From the NCBI GenBank assembly GCA_902557235.1, contig CACDZR010000001.1, positions 1-64,000 on the forward strand: a DNA stretch of 64,000 bases. Direction: 5' to 3'. The number at the start of each line of letters is the position of its first letter. Position 1 is the stretch's first letter. Positions 9,901 through 16,458 of this stretch are shown here, in pieces. Source of the stretch: an uncultured Pelagibacteraceae bacterium. GTDB taxonomy: Bacteria > Pseudomonadota > Alphaproteobacteria > Pelagibacterales > Pelagibacteraceae. Under the pieces are notes generated by a model. The model ran no database searches. It worked only from the letters and a program-made list of their open reading frames with translations, and had not been told where the DNA came from. The position numbers and the translations under genes are program-made.

Positions 9901-10187
9901 AGATTAAAACTTTAGATGTAATTTGGAATTCACTAAGTTTTCCTGAGTTTAGAAAAGCGAGAATAGCATTTAAAAGTGAGAAATATGATAATCCTAAATT
10001 TTATGATGAATACATAGAGGATTATGAGGAGGATAGTGATTATAGAAAAAACTGGAATAGAATGGATCATATCAATACGGACGAATTGGATTGGTATAGC
10101 TTAGAGTCTAAGTATTTAGATCTTGAAAAAGAAGAAAATAAAAAAAAATATGAAAAGAAATTAATTATTAAAAAAAAGAATAATTAA
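6948..10187 (+). CDS. Large leucine-rich-repeat-like protein
   Basis: This 1079-residue frame starts with ATG 54 bp from the divergent Hsp70 start. Irregular LRR-like units occur at both ends. In the first 200 residues: LKNLETLILKDSYID and LKKFKKLKNIVINNGNIS. After about residue 670: LEYLKLSDCL, FPKLKILKMNFFQ, CPNLQKIEINNLYN, LEEINIYPGI, LSLEELNLTFGIAI and LKKLKSLCIQQYGDD. The middle 400 residues are not LRR-like and contain NQVVVVDDIFYNRSNY; I recognise no family there. No signal peptide or membrane helix is seen, and the tail is very basic (KKYEKKLIIKKKNN). LRR solenoids usually bind proteins, so it may be a recognition or scaffold partner of the Hsp70 module, but that rests on divergent arrangement only. 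Base use is even more A+T-rich than in the flanking core genes. Confidence 0.8.
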   Translation: MNIEDTNKISNLDILDTKCNFKILELQGMSLDDDWSKLSKLKNLETLILKDSYIDFKKFYNAIFSLKKLNKLRLNHYCYFNKSKNDKFEKDSKLSSLKEFCLEFPRPDEPDFEINNWSQKSYENKFNSITDVPNSHIIFPNLEIIELINYETYKQRVLKEDEYNKKIFKEIYWNTKLDDLKKFKKLKNIVINNGNISDLYTNGLDHFVKLLEKQKIKFTINNVNETSKLNLDFKTVNFFCGFEDTKANLCLQLDNEFLNILRENNIVIDQNVFNISEFDYYKNTHKYSKPYVIKKNKSYEEVIKSNPTCFIFKSCFRFLNTNNSGADRGKKLDVMEHLFKNQNKLETIIFDLSKNDNYDTGIWIWNSDQISFLVKFIYELRLNNKDTQIFIYHPEIKKLLNEKDSSDNFKIHLIYLYNSIKINNLKDNLTILGATDKDLELLTDKFINENVNQVVVVDDIFYNRSNYFPDQTFINNDQLDDLKSHYPKFINDDDKKWSKLNHLFKYVYEEIIRIIGFSDTDFKPDEDSLILVIKKTAIDKIPNINFKKIYIYFGSSLHHVSHQMTYTEKDWNAKKIVGALVNNNEEGINKIKDKLFSVATNISEKFVLSNDFKDSNLSKEDFLKPTDFTQIVDNIEIKDDKIKNLTHCWIEGVNPWQEKYIKLDEFDKFIPTENLEYLKLSDCLQSENLNLPHFPKLKILKMNFFQNHHRKSLDKVTLSKFENCPNLQKIEINNLYNFYNKRLFKNTLGFTGYSTNLSYNDTWSYINVDFSQLHNLNKLEEINIYPGILASDLSKLKSVENLKKISLSVMHFNKDDHLSVYEPQKEISDQDLSFFKNSKKIEDITLSLGNRPFKDDHYGNISSSYKGSGEFINFINHKIKKLSLNINVDIKNQTIIQDIINNITNRLLSLEELNLTFGIAIRSEYFDYYLSEDKQFSHKLDTQVLDFKKICKLKKLKSLCIQQYGDDTYIPFKSINFDQIINLKEIKTLDVIWNSLSFPEFRKARIAFKSEKYDNPKFYDEYIEDYEEDSDYRKNWNRMDHINTDELDWYSLESKYLDLEKEENKKKYEKKLIIKKKNN

Positions 10188-10306
10188 ATATAAAGATATT
10201 TTAAATACCAAAAAATAAAAATTACTTACCAACTATTTACCAACGAATGCAAAGTTTATGTCTATAATTTGAAAAAAAGATACAATCTATCTTTAGTAAA
10301 GTTAAC

Positions 10307-10335
10307 TTGTATGAATTTTAAAATTGGTGTAATAC
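10307..10335 (+). promoter_or_regulatory. Probable sigma70 promoter of the tRNA gene
   Basis: TTGTAT (10307-10312) and TAATAC (10330-10335) are separated by exactly 17 bp. Transcription would start near 10342, about 7 bp before the mature tRNA. This is a clean match to a housekeeping promoter, and it separates the tRNA from the LRR gene upstream. Confidence 0.6.
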
Positions 10336-10348
10336 CTAATTAATTTTA

Positions 10349-10425
10349 GGGCCTGTAGCTCAGTTGGTTAGAGCAGTACACTCATAATGTATTGGTCCCA
10401 GGTTCGAGTCCTGGCGGGCCCACCA
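10349..10425 (+). tRNA. tRNA with CAU anticodon (probably tRNA-Ile2, possibly elongator tRNA-Met)
   Basis: A complete 77-nt cloverleaf can be drawn. The acceptor stem is GGGCCTG/CGGGCCC with one G-T pair. The anticodon stem is GTACA/TGTAT around the loop CTCATAA (anticodon CAU). The T arm is CCAGG-TTCGAGT-CCTGG, and CCA is encoded at 10423-10425. It is not the initiator, because it has a normal first pair and no GGG/CCC anticodon stem. The TTGGTC variable region resembles tRNA-Ile2, whose C34 is converted to lysidine by TilS. I weigh Ile2 over elongator Met at roughly 2:1. It marks the boundary between the accessory region and the core genes. Confidence 0.95.
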
Positions 10426-10437
10426 TCTCATTAGTAC

Positions 10438-11028
10438 TTAGTTCTGTGAAAATTCCTCCAAAACTTTAAATAAAGCTTCAATGTCATCATTATTTGAACT
10501 TAGAACGGAGGCAAACTCCTCTTTTTGAGTTCTTGCTAAACTTAGACCCTCTATTATCAGATCTCTGATTAACGGATTTTCTGGTTTTTTTGTATAGATT
10601 CTCCAATCAATTTTTATCTCTGGTCTTTCATTAGTAGCTTTTAAAATACTATTTACGATAGTGTAATTTTCGTTAAGCTTTTCTTTACTTTGAACATCAA
10701 TTTCCGGATTAGTATATTCTGCTAATCTGCTTGAAAAGCTTTTTAAAAAATACTCCTCAAATAATTTAGCATATCTTTTTTTTTCTTGTTCATTTAACGA
10801 TTTTCTTTTCTTTCCAAGTGTATAAAATCCAATTCCTTTGATATCTACAGTTTCTTTTGCAATTATCTTTAATTTTTCAATCTTTTGATTTTTTGAAATA
10901 TCTTCTCCGAGTAATTTAGATGCCCTATTGACAGTAGATTGCACAAAAATATCAGGCTCTATAGCAAATGAATTTAATGTTGTTGAAAAAAAAATAACTA
11001 AAAATACTAATAATTTTTTTTTCATCAT
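10438..11028 (-). CDS. mlaC: MlaC-family periplasmic phospholipid-binding protein
   Basis: The 196-residue product starts with a signal peptide (MMKKKLLVFLVIFFSTTLNSFA). The mature part follows the MlaC / Ttg2D pattern: a helical front, then FYTLGKKRKSLNEQEKKRYAKLF and YTNPEIDVQ, and later EIKIDWRIY followed by IRDLIIEGLSLARTQKEEF. MlaC shuttles phospholipids between the outer-membrane MlaA complex and the inner-membrane MlaFEDB transporter. The gene lies 12 bp downstream of mlaA in the same direction, so they are probably cotranscribed. The MlaFED genes are not in the window. It ends 12 bp from the convergent tRNA. Length is normal for the family. Confidence 0.88.
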   Translation of the reverse strand: MMKKKLLVFLVIFFSTTLNSFAIEPDIFVQSTVNRASKLLGEDISKNQKIEKLKIIAKETVDIKGIGFYTLGKKRKSLNEQEKKRYAKLFEEYFLKSFSSRLAEYTNPEIDVQSKEKLNENYTIVNSILKATNERPEIKIDWRIYTKKPENPLIRDLIIEGLSLARTQKEEFASVLSSNNDDIEALFKVLEEFSQN

Positions 11029-11040
11029 TTAGAAATGAAA

Positions 11041-11829
11041 TTATTGTGTTTCTATTTCTTCCCAATCACTATCATCTTGAGTTTCAATAATTTTTTGACT
11101 ATTCAAGATTCTTTGCTGCCTATCTTGTAAATAAAGACTTTTTACAGATGCATAAAAATCAAGTGAGTTTTTTTCTAGATTTTCAAGAGAGTCGAAGTTT
11201 TTAGCCCTAAAATCAACTCCAGTTGTAACTTTGGATGAATAATAATCTACATCCCTAAAGTAGTGAGTATCATTTTTTACAGTTACATTATACCAGGCAT
11301 CACCACCAAAAAAGTTAGCAAGTGAAGCAATGGTGTCTCTAGCAGTACTTGGACCTATTACAGGAAGCACTAAATAGCATCCTGGCCCTACACCATGTAC
11401 TGCAAGGCTTTGTCCATAATCCTCTTTTGTGTAATCTTCAAAACCCAAATATGATGCAACATCTAATAAACCTAAAATTCCGACTGTTGTATTGATCACA
11501 AATCTTCCAGCATTAACTCCTGCCAAAGCAAACTCGCCTTGAAGAAGGTTATTCGGAACAGTTACCAAATTTGATAAGTTGTTTAATGAATTGCTAACAC
11601 CAGTTTTAACAGGAGAGGGCATTAATCTGTAAACGCTTGCTACTGGTTTAAAAATAACTTTGTCCAAGCCTTGATTGATTGCAAATGAAGCTTTGTTAAA
11701 AGTTTCAGAACAATCTTTTATTTCAGATGGTTCATTTTTTTTTAAAAGTAGCTCACCATCAGAACCAGCATGCAAATTTGAAACTAGCGTAAAAGTTGTA
11801 ATTATTATAACTATAAATTTCTTAATCAT
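11041..11829 (-). CDS. mlaA: MlaA (VacJ) outer-membrane phospholipid-removal protein
   Basis: The 262-residue protein carries VacJ family hallmarks: DCSETFNKASFAINQGLDKVI, then NAGRFVINTTVGILGLLDVAS, EDYGQSLAVHGVGPGCYLVLP and GPSTARDT. MlaA removes phospholipids from the outer leaflet of the outer membrane and passes them to MlaC. It is the first gene of a minus-strand pair with mlaC. The N-terminal signal ends LVSNLHAGSDGE and has no cysteine, so the usual lipobox is absent; the protein may be released by signal peptidase I, unlike the E. coli lipoprotein. A divergent 65-bp gap separates it from the amidase gene. Confidence 0.93.
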   Translation of the reverse strand: MIKKFIVIIITTFTLVSNLHAGSDGELLLKKNEPSEIKDCSETFNKASFAINQGLDKVIFKPVASVYRLMPSPVKTGVSNSLNNLSNLVTVPNNLLQGEFALAGVNAGRFVINTTVGILGLLDVASYLGFEDYTKEDYGQSLAVHGVGPGCYLVLPVIGPSTARDTIASLANFFGGDAWYNVTVKNDTHYFRDVDYYSSKVTTGVDFRAKNFDSLENLEKNSLDFYASVKSLYLQDRQQRILNSQKIIETQDDSDWEEIETQ

Positions 11830-11894
11830 TATTGATCTTATATATTACAATGAGGAATAAAATAAAATAAGAATTAATCAAAATTATAGCTTAA

Positions 11895-12626
11895 ATGTGG
11901 CTTAAAATAACAAATAACTATTCTCCAAATTTTAATATACCTAAAAGACAAAAAAAAAACATTAAATATATAATCATTCATTACACAGGAATGAAAAATG
12001 AGCTGTTAGCTTTAAAAAAACTGACAGATCTTAAATCAAGAGTAAGTGCTCATTACTTTATAAAAAAAAATGGAAAAATACTAAACTTAGTTCCAGACCT
12101 TTACGAGGCTTGGCATGCAGGAATATCTTATTGGAAAAATATTCAATCTTTAAATCGTTATTCAATTGGTATCGAAATACAAAATTCTGGTCATGAAAAT
12201 TTTAATGAAAAATTCTCTGGTAAGCAAATAAATTCAGTTAAAAAACTCTTAAGATTTTTAACAGCAAGATATAGAGTAAATCGTAAGAATATTTTAGGGC
12301 ATTCAGACATTGCTCCAAGTCGTAAAAAAGATCCAGGAGAAAAATTTCCATGGAAAGAATTGGCAAAACTTAAGCTTGCACTCTGGCATAAATTAGATGA
12401 AAAAAAACTTAAGCAATACAGACTCAAAAAGATAAATTCATCAGATGAAAAAAAATTTTTTATCAATCTTAAGAAAATTGGATATACAGGTGTTCAATTT
12501 AAAAGTCGTGCTATTAAAAAAAGACTTATAGTTAAAGCTTTCCAGCGAAGATTTCGACAGAGTCTAGTAAATGGAATTTGTGATAAGGAATGTCTAATTT
12601 TAAGTAAAAATTTACTTAAATCCTAA
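11895..12626 (+). CDS. AmpD/AmiD-type N-acetylmuramoyl-L-alanine amidase
   Basis: The 243-residue product belongs to the Amidase_2 family, which cuts the bond between MurNAc and L-Ala. Visible motifs are IIIHYTGM (zinc ligand His29), RVSAHYFIKKNGKI, LYEAWHAGISYW, SIGIEIQNSGH and ILGHSDIAPSRKKDPG (His136 and Asp146). The last 70 residues, with a FQRRFRQSLVNGICD segment, look like a peptidoglycan-binding helical bundle (PG_binding_1-like), as in AmiD. I see no obvious signal peptide, although the hydrophilic start MWLKITNNYS could be misplaced; a cytosolic muropeptide-recycling role (AmpD) is therefore as likely as a periplasmic one. The gene stands alone between mlaA (divergent) and the RNase P RNA. 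Confidence 0.9.
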   Translation: MWLKITNNYSPNFNIPKRQKKNIKYIIIHYTGMKNELLALKKLTDLKSRVSAHYFIKKNGKILNLVPDLYEAWHAGISYWKNIQSLNRYSIGIEIQNSGHENFNEKFSGKQINSVKKLLRFLTARYRVNRKNILGHSDIAPSRKKDPGEKFPWKELAKLKLALWHKLDEKKLKQYRLKKINSSDEKKFFINLKKIGYTGVQFKSRAIKKRLIVKAFQRRFRQSLVNGICDKECLILSKNLLKS

Positions 12627-12670
12627 TTAATTACTCTTGAAAAAATTTGATTTAGTAATAAATTGATTTA

Positions 12671-13023
12671 GCCAGATAAACGACTTATCGCTTTAAGTAA
12701 TTAAAGAGGAAAGTCCGGGCTCCGCAAGGATACAGTGCCAGGTAATACCTGGCGGGGGCAACCCTAGGGATAGTGCCACAGAAAATAAACCGCCATAACA
12801 TGGCAAGGGTGAAAAGGTGTGGTAAGAGCACACCGGTTCTATTGGTAACAATGAACGCTGGAAAACCCCACTGGGAGCAAGACTAAGTAGAGGTGACATT
12901 GTTGAAAAACTAAAAGCCATCCTTGGCTAGTTACCTGGGTTAGTCGCTTGAGTTTGGAAGTGATTTCAAACCTAGAGAAATGATAGGTTTAAATGACAGA
13001 ACCCGGCTTATAGTTTATCTGGC
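12671..13023 (+). ncRNA. rnpB: RNase P RNA (M1 RNA, class A)
   Basis: The ends pair as the P1 helix: GCCAGATAAAC at 12671-12681 with GTTTATCTGGC at 13013-13023. Between them are the conserved core blocks of bacterial RNase P RNA: GAGGAAAGTCCGGGCTCC near 12706-12723, ATAGTGCCACAGAAA near 12769-12783, and CATGGCAAGGGTGAAAAGG-type sequence near 12800. GACAGAACCCGGCTTA precedes the 3' P1 strand. It is the catalytic RNA that matures tRNA 5' ends. The A+T-rich peripheral helices agree with the genome. It reads in the same direction as the division operon. Confidence 0.96.
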
Positions 13024-13103
13024 AAATTTATCTCAATTTAAACTATCAACAATTTAAAAAAAATTTACTCAAAATCAGTAATTTAAACCCTAAATTGTAT
13101 GTA

Positions 13104-13132
13104 TTGACACCTAGCTTAAAAACCCATAATAT
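13104..13132 (+). promoter_or_regulatory. Sigma70 promoter of the mraZ-ftsZ-mur operon
   Basis: A perfect TTGACA (13104-13109) lies 17 bp upstream of TAATAT (13127-13132). It is the strongest promoter-like sequence in the window and stands 44 bp upstream of the mraZ ATG. The -10 hexamer sits between the first two CCCAT boxes of the MraZ operator, which would make bound MraZ occlude RNA polymerase. It can drive a transcript running through at least lpxC, since gaps between those genes are tiny. Confidence 0.82.
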
Positions 13133-13147
13133 CCCATATATTCCCAT
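13123..13147 (+). promoter_or_regulatory. MraZ operator: three CCCAT boxes with 10-bp period
   Basis: CCCAT occurs at 13123, 13133 and 13143, exactly 10 bp apart. Read on the other strand these are ATGGG repeats with about 5-bp A/T spacers, the arrangement known for MraZ boxes in other bacteria. MraZ is a ring-shaped AbrB-fold repressor that binds such direct repeats upstream of its own gene. The boxes overlap and follow the -10, consistent with autorepression of the division cluster. Confidence 0.8.
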
Positions 13148-13175
13148 AAAAGGGGGATAAAGGAATATATGGTTT

Positions 13176-13631
13176 ATGTTTTTATCAACCTACGAAAACA
13201 AATTAGACAAAAAAGGAAGGGTGTCAGTGCCAGCGAGCTTTAGATCTTATTTATCTAATTTAGGATACAATGGAGTTATTTGTTATCCATCATTTAACAA
13301 TCAATCAATAGAAGCATGGCCTCAAGATAGAGTTGAGAAAATTTCAAATTCAATAGATAGCCTAAATCCATTTGAAGAAAAAAGAGATTTTTTTGCAACA
13401 TCAATACTATCAGAAAGTACAAATTTACAATTTGACAGTGAAGGAAGAATTTCACTTACCCCAAAATTACTAAAACATGCAAAAATTAAAAATAGCATGG
13501 TGTTTGTTGGTCAAGGCAAAACTTTTCAGATATGGGAACCAACAACTTTTGAAAAATTTAAGGTCGCTGCAAGAAAAAAAGCAAATTTAAATCGTGCAAG
13601 TCTTAAATGGGAGAACCAATTAAATAAATAA
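13176..13631 (+). CDS. mraZ: MraZ transcriptional regulator
   Basis: The 151-residue product has the two AbrB/SpoVT-like halves of MraZ. The first begins [23 protein letters not shown] and the second contains [22 protein letters not shown], each with the DxxGR signature. A tail follows ([12 protein letters not shown]). It binds the CCCAT/ATGGG boxes upstream and represses the cluster. It is the first gene of the operon, with an AAAGGA ribosome site about 11 bp before the ATG at 13176. An ATG at 13169 is out of frame. ftsZ, not rsmH, follows after 19 bp, which is unusual. Confidence 0.96.
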   Translation: MFLSTYENKLDKKGRVSVPASFRSYLSNLGYNGVICYPSFNNQSIEAWPQDRVEKISNSIDSLNPFEEKRDFFATSILSESTNLQFDSEGRISLTPKLLKHAKIKNSMVFVGQGKTFQIWEPTTFEKFKVAARKKANLNRASLKWENQLNK

Positions 13632-13650
13632 AAAAGAGGGGGATAACAAA

Positions 13651-15117
13651 ATGACAATTAACTTTAAAACTCCAGAGATTAGAGAGTTACAACCAAGACT
13701 TTTGGTAATGGGAGTAGGCGGTGCTGGTGGAAATGCAATAAATGAAATGATTGAAAATGGAATGCAAGGTGTTGAATTCATTGCTGTAAACACTGATGCA
13801 CAAGATCTTAAACATAGCAAAGCAAAATCAAAAATTCAAATTGGCTTAAATTTAACTAAAGGCCTAGGTGCAGGTGCTAAAATTGACATAGGTCAAGCTG
13901 CAGCCGATGAGTCTTTAAATGATATCGTTAATGTTTTACAAGGTGCAAATATGGTTTTTATAGCTGCTGGAATGGGCGGTGGAACAGGAACTGGTGCTGC
14001 ACATGTAATTGCTAGAGCTGCAAAGGAATTGAATATTTTAACTGTTGGAGTTGTGACATTACCATTTTTGTATGAAGGTCCATCAAGAATGAGAAGAGCT
14101 CAAATTGGTCTTGAGGAATTAAGAAAACATGTAGATACTATTATAGTTATTCCCAATCAAAATTTATTTAAGATAGCAAATGAACAAACTACATTTGAGG
14201 AGTCTTTTAATTTATCAAATAATGTTTTAATGCATGGGGTGCAAAGCGTTACAGATCTGATGGTAAGACCTGGAATAATCAATTTAGATTTTGCAGATGT
14301 CGAAACAGTTATGGCGTCTATGGGTAAAGCCATGATGGGCACAGGAGAAGCCGAAGGTGAAGGTAGATCTATGAAAGCTACAGAGATGGCAATTAGCAAT
14401 CCTTTAATTGATGACTATACTCTTAAAGGCGCAAAAGGATTACTCGTCAATATTACAGGTGGTAAAGATCTTAAGTTATTTGAAGTTGATGAAGTGGTTA
14501 ACAAAATAAGATCTGAAGTTGAAGCTGATGCAGAGGTAATTATAGGTGCAATAACTGACCCATCCCTTGAAGGTAAAATTAGAGTATCAATAGTTGCAAC
14601 GGCTTTAGATGGACAACAACCTGAAACGAAATCAGTTATAAATATGGTACACAGGATACAAAATAGAAATCCAGGTTATTCTGATTTTTCCAATTTGGGA
14701 TCTAATACTTCTTTTAATTTTTCAACTAGTACGCCAATCTCAAGTGGTGCTAATGCTTTAAAATTAGAGAATGAAGTATCAACTGAAAATATTGGCGAAA
14801 CAATTGCGAATAATAATATCAATCAAATTAACGATCAATATCATGAGGAACTATTAAAAAATCAACAAGTTGAAAGTTTAGTTGAAAACACTAATGAGGA
14901 TGAGGAAAGTTCTTTCACTCAAGAAGCTATTGGTGAGTCAACAAATGAAGATGAGATAAAAAATGATCTAAAAGAGTTTGGAGTAGACAGTGATGCACCA
15001 GACTTATTTAGCTCTGAAAACGAGACCTCTTCAACAGAAAATCTGTTGTCCCAAGAAAATGATCATGAAGAGGACGATTTAGAGATACCAGCATTTTTAA
15101 GAAGACAAAAAAATTAA
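13651..15117 (+). CDS. ftsZ: Cell division GTPase FtsZ
   Basis: The 488-residue product is a tubulin-like GTPase that forms the Z ring. Motifs: [15 protein letters not shown] near residue 20, AVNTDAQDL near 49, the GTP tubulin signature GGGTGTG at about 109-115, and the T7-loop region [15 protein letters not shown] near 210. An acidic disordered linker of roughly 150 residues follows residue 325, and the end [10 protein letters not shown] is the conserved peptide that binds FtsA and other membrane anchors. GAGGGGGAT before the ATG is a strong ribosome site. It lies between mraZ and rsmH rather than after ftsA. It is normal in length for an alphaproteobacterial FtsZ. Confidence 0.97.
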   Translation: MTINFKTPEIRELQPRLLVMGVGGAGGNAINEMIENGMQGVEFIAVNTDAQDLKHSKAKSKIQIGLNLTKGLGAGAKIDIGQAAADESLNDIVNVLQGANMVFIAAGMGGGTGTGAAHVIARAAKELNILTVGVVTLPFLYEGPSRMRRAQIGLEELRKHVDTIIVIPNQNLFKIANEQTTFEESFNLSNNVLMHGVQSVTDLMVRPGIINLDFADVETVMASMGKAMMGTGEAEGEGRSMKATEMAISNPLIDDYTLKGAKGLLVNITGGKDLKLFEVDEVVNKIRSEVEADAEVIIGAITDPSLEGKIRVSIVATALDGQQPETKSVINMVHRIQNRNPGYSDFSNLGSNTSFNFSTSTPISSGANALKLENEVSTENIGETIANNNINQINDQYHEELLKNQQVESLVENTNEDEESSFTQEAIGESTNEDEIKNDLKEFGVDSDAPDLFSSENETSSTENLLSQENDHEEDDLEIPAFLRRQKN

Positions 15118-15135
15118 TGGTCTTCGTAAAAATAA

Positions 15136-16146
15136 ATGGAAGCCACCATAGTACAGGATAAAACAAAACATTATCCAGTACTGCTAAAAGAAATCATTAG
15201 CATTATTTCCCCTCAATATGGTGGCACATTTATCGACTGTACTTTTGGTCAAGGCGGCTACACTCGAGAAATTCTTAAGAACAAAGACAACAAAGTAATT
15301 GGGTTTGATAGAGACTCTGAAAGTTTAAAAGTTGCAAAAGAAATTGAAAAAGAATTTCCAGACCGATTTATCTTTAAGAATTTAAATTTTAGCAAATTAG
15401 GAAATTTAAAACTCAAAAATGAAAATATCAGAGGCATATTATTTGATTTAGGTTATTCATTAACACAAATTAAAGATCCCAAAAAAGGATTATCCTTTAA
15501 TTCTAGTGGCTCGTTGGATATGAGAATGGGTTTAAATGAATTTTCAGCCAAAGAAGCAATAAATAAACTAGATGGAAAAAGCCTTGTTAAAATTTTCAAA
15601 TCTTTTGGCGATGAAAGAGATGCAAAATTAATCGTTAAAAATATTCTTAAAGAGAGATTGTTAAAAGAAATAGATACCCCTCATTTAGTAAAAATTATTG
15701 AAAAATCAAAAAAAAGAAATAATAAAAAAATTCATTCTGCAACAAAAGTTTTTCAGGCATTAAGAATTTTTGTTAACAAAGAAATAAGTGAATTAATTCA
15801 TGGAATGATCCATGCAGCTAAAGTTTTAAAAAAAGATGGTATTTTGGTTATTATAACTTTTCATTCTTTAGAGGATAAAATTGTAAAATATTTCTTTAGA
15901 AGTCTCTCAGAACATAAAAGTGTATCTAGATACCAACCTGATGAAATACACGAAGAAATCTTATTTAACTTACATCAAAAAAAGCCAATAGTGCCATCAA
16001 GTCAAGAACTAAAAGAAAACCCTCCTTCTAGGTCTGCAAAATTAAGGTGCTTAATTAAAAAGGAAAATTTTTATGATTTTAAAACTGATATTTTTGACAA
16101 ATTTAAAGATTTAATCGAAATTGAAAATCTTGGACTTAACTTATGA
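15136..16146 (+). CDS. rsmH: 16S rRNA (cytosine-1402-N4)-methyltransferase RsmH
   Basis: The 336-residue product (also called MraW) N4-methylates C1402 of 16S rRNA using S-adenosylmethionine. It shows the family front [10 protein letters not shown], the SAM-binding [16 protein letters not shown] at about 32-47, [22 protein letters not shown] and the C-terminal [20 protein letters not shown] closes the fold. The gene begins 18 bp after ftsZ and ends over the start of ftsL (ATGA overlap, 16143-16146). This matches its normal second place in dcw clusters, apart from the inserted ftsZ. Confidence 0.96.
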   Translation: MEATIVQDKTKHYPVLLKEIISIISPQYGGTFIDCTFGQGGYTREILKNKDNKVIGFDRDSESLKVAKEIEKEFPDRFIFKNLNFSKLGNLKLKNENIRGILFDLGYSLTQIKDPKKGLSFNSSGSLDMRMGLNEFSAKEAINKLDGKSLVKIFKSFGDERDAKLIVKNILKERLLKEIDTPHLVKIIEKSKKRNNKKIHSATKVFQALRIFVNKEISELIHGMIHAAKVLKKDGILVIITFHSLEDKIVKYFFRSLSEHKSVSRYQPDEIHEEILFNLHQKKPIVPSSQELKENPPSRSAKLRCLIKKENFYDFKTDIFDKFKDLIEIENLGLNL

Positions 16147-16454
16147 AAAAAATTCTAACTATTAGTTTAATTTTTTCACTTATTGTAATCACCTCTTTTA
16201 TAAAAAATTCTACAAAGAAAATTGATGAGGAATTATTTAGTTTAAAAGAGAATATATCAGATTTAAATTTAGAATTAAATAATGTGAAACTTGAATTTGA
16301 TTATTTAAGCTCTCCAGAAAAGCTGATTAGTTATCAAAATCTTTATTTTGAAAATAAATTAACGCAAAAGAGCATAAATGAAATTGAAATTATTGACTTA
16401 AGAAAGGAAAAAATTCTTACAAACAATGTCAAAATTATAGATAGCGAAAAATAA
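16143..16454 (+). CDS. ftsL: FtsL-like divisome protein
   Basis: The 103-residue product has a short cytoplasmic start, one membrane helix (about 5-22, [17 protein letters not shown]) and a periplasmic coiled coil with Leu/Ile heptads ([19 protein letters not shown]). FtsL bridges FtsB/FtsQ and the FtsW-FtsI synthase. Sequence similarity in this family is low, so the call rests on topology, size and the invariant position between rsmH and ftsI. Its start overlaps the rsmH stop and ftsI begins 4 bp after its end. Confidence 0.85.
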   Translation: MKKILTISLIFSLIVITSFIKNSTKKIDEELFSLKENISDLNLELNNVKLEFDYLSSPEKLISYQNLYFENKLTQKSINEIEIIDLRKEKILTNNVKIIDSEK

Positions 16455-16458
16455 TGAT

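Noticed and set aside
10349-10425. tRNA 3' end as an attachment site of the accessory region
   Set aside because: The accessory genes lie on the 5' side of the tRNA, no integrase is seen and no copy of the tRNA 3' end was noticed nearby.
12693-12920. 75-codon open frame on the minus strand
   Set aside because: It lies entirely inside the RNase P RNA, whose conserved structure explains the sequence.
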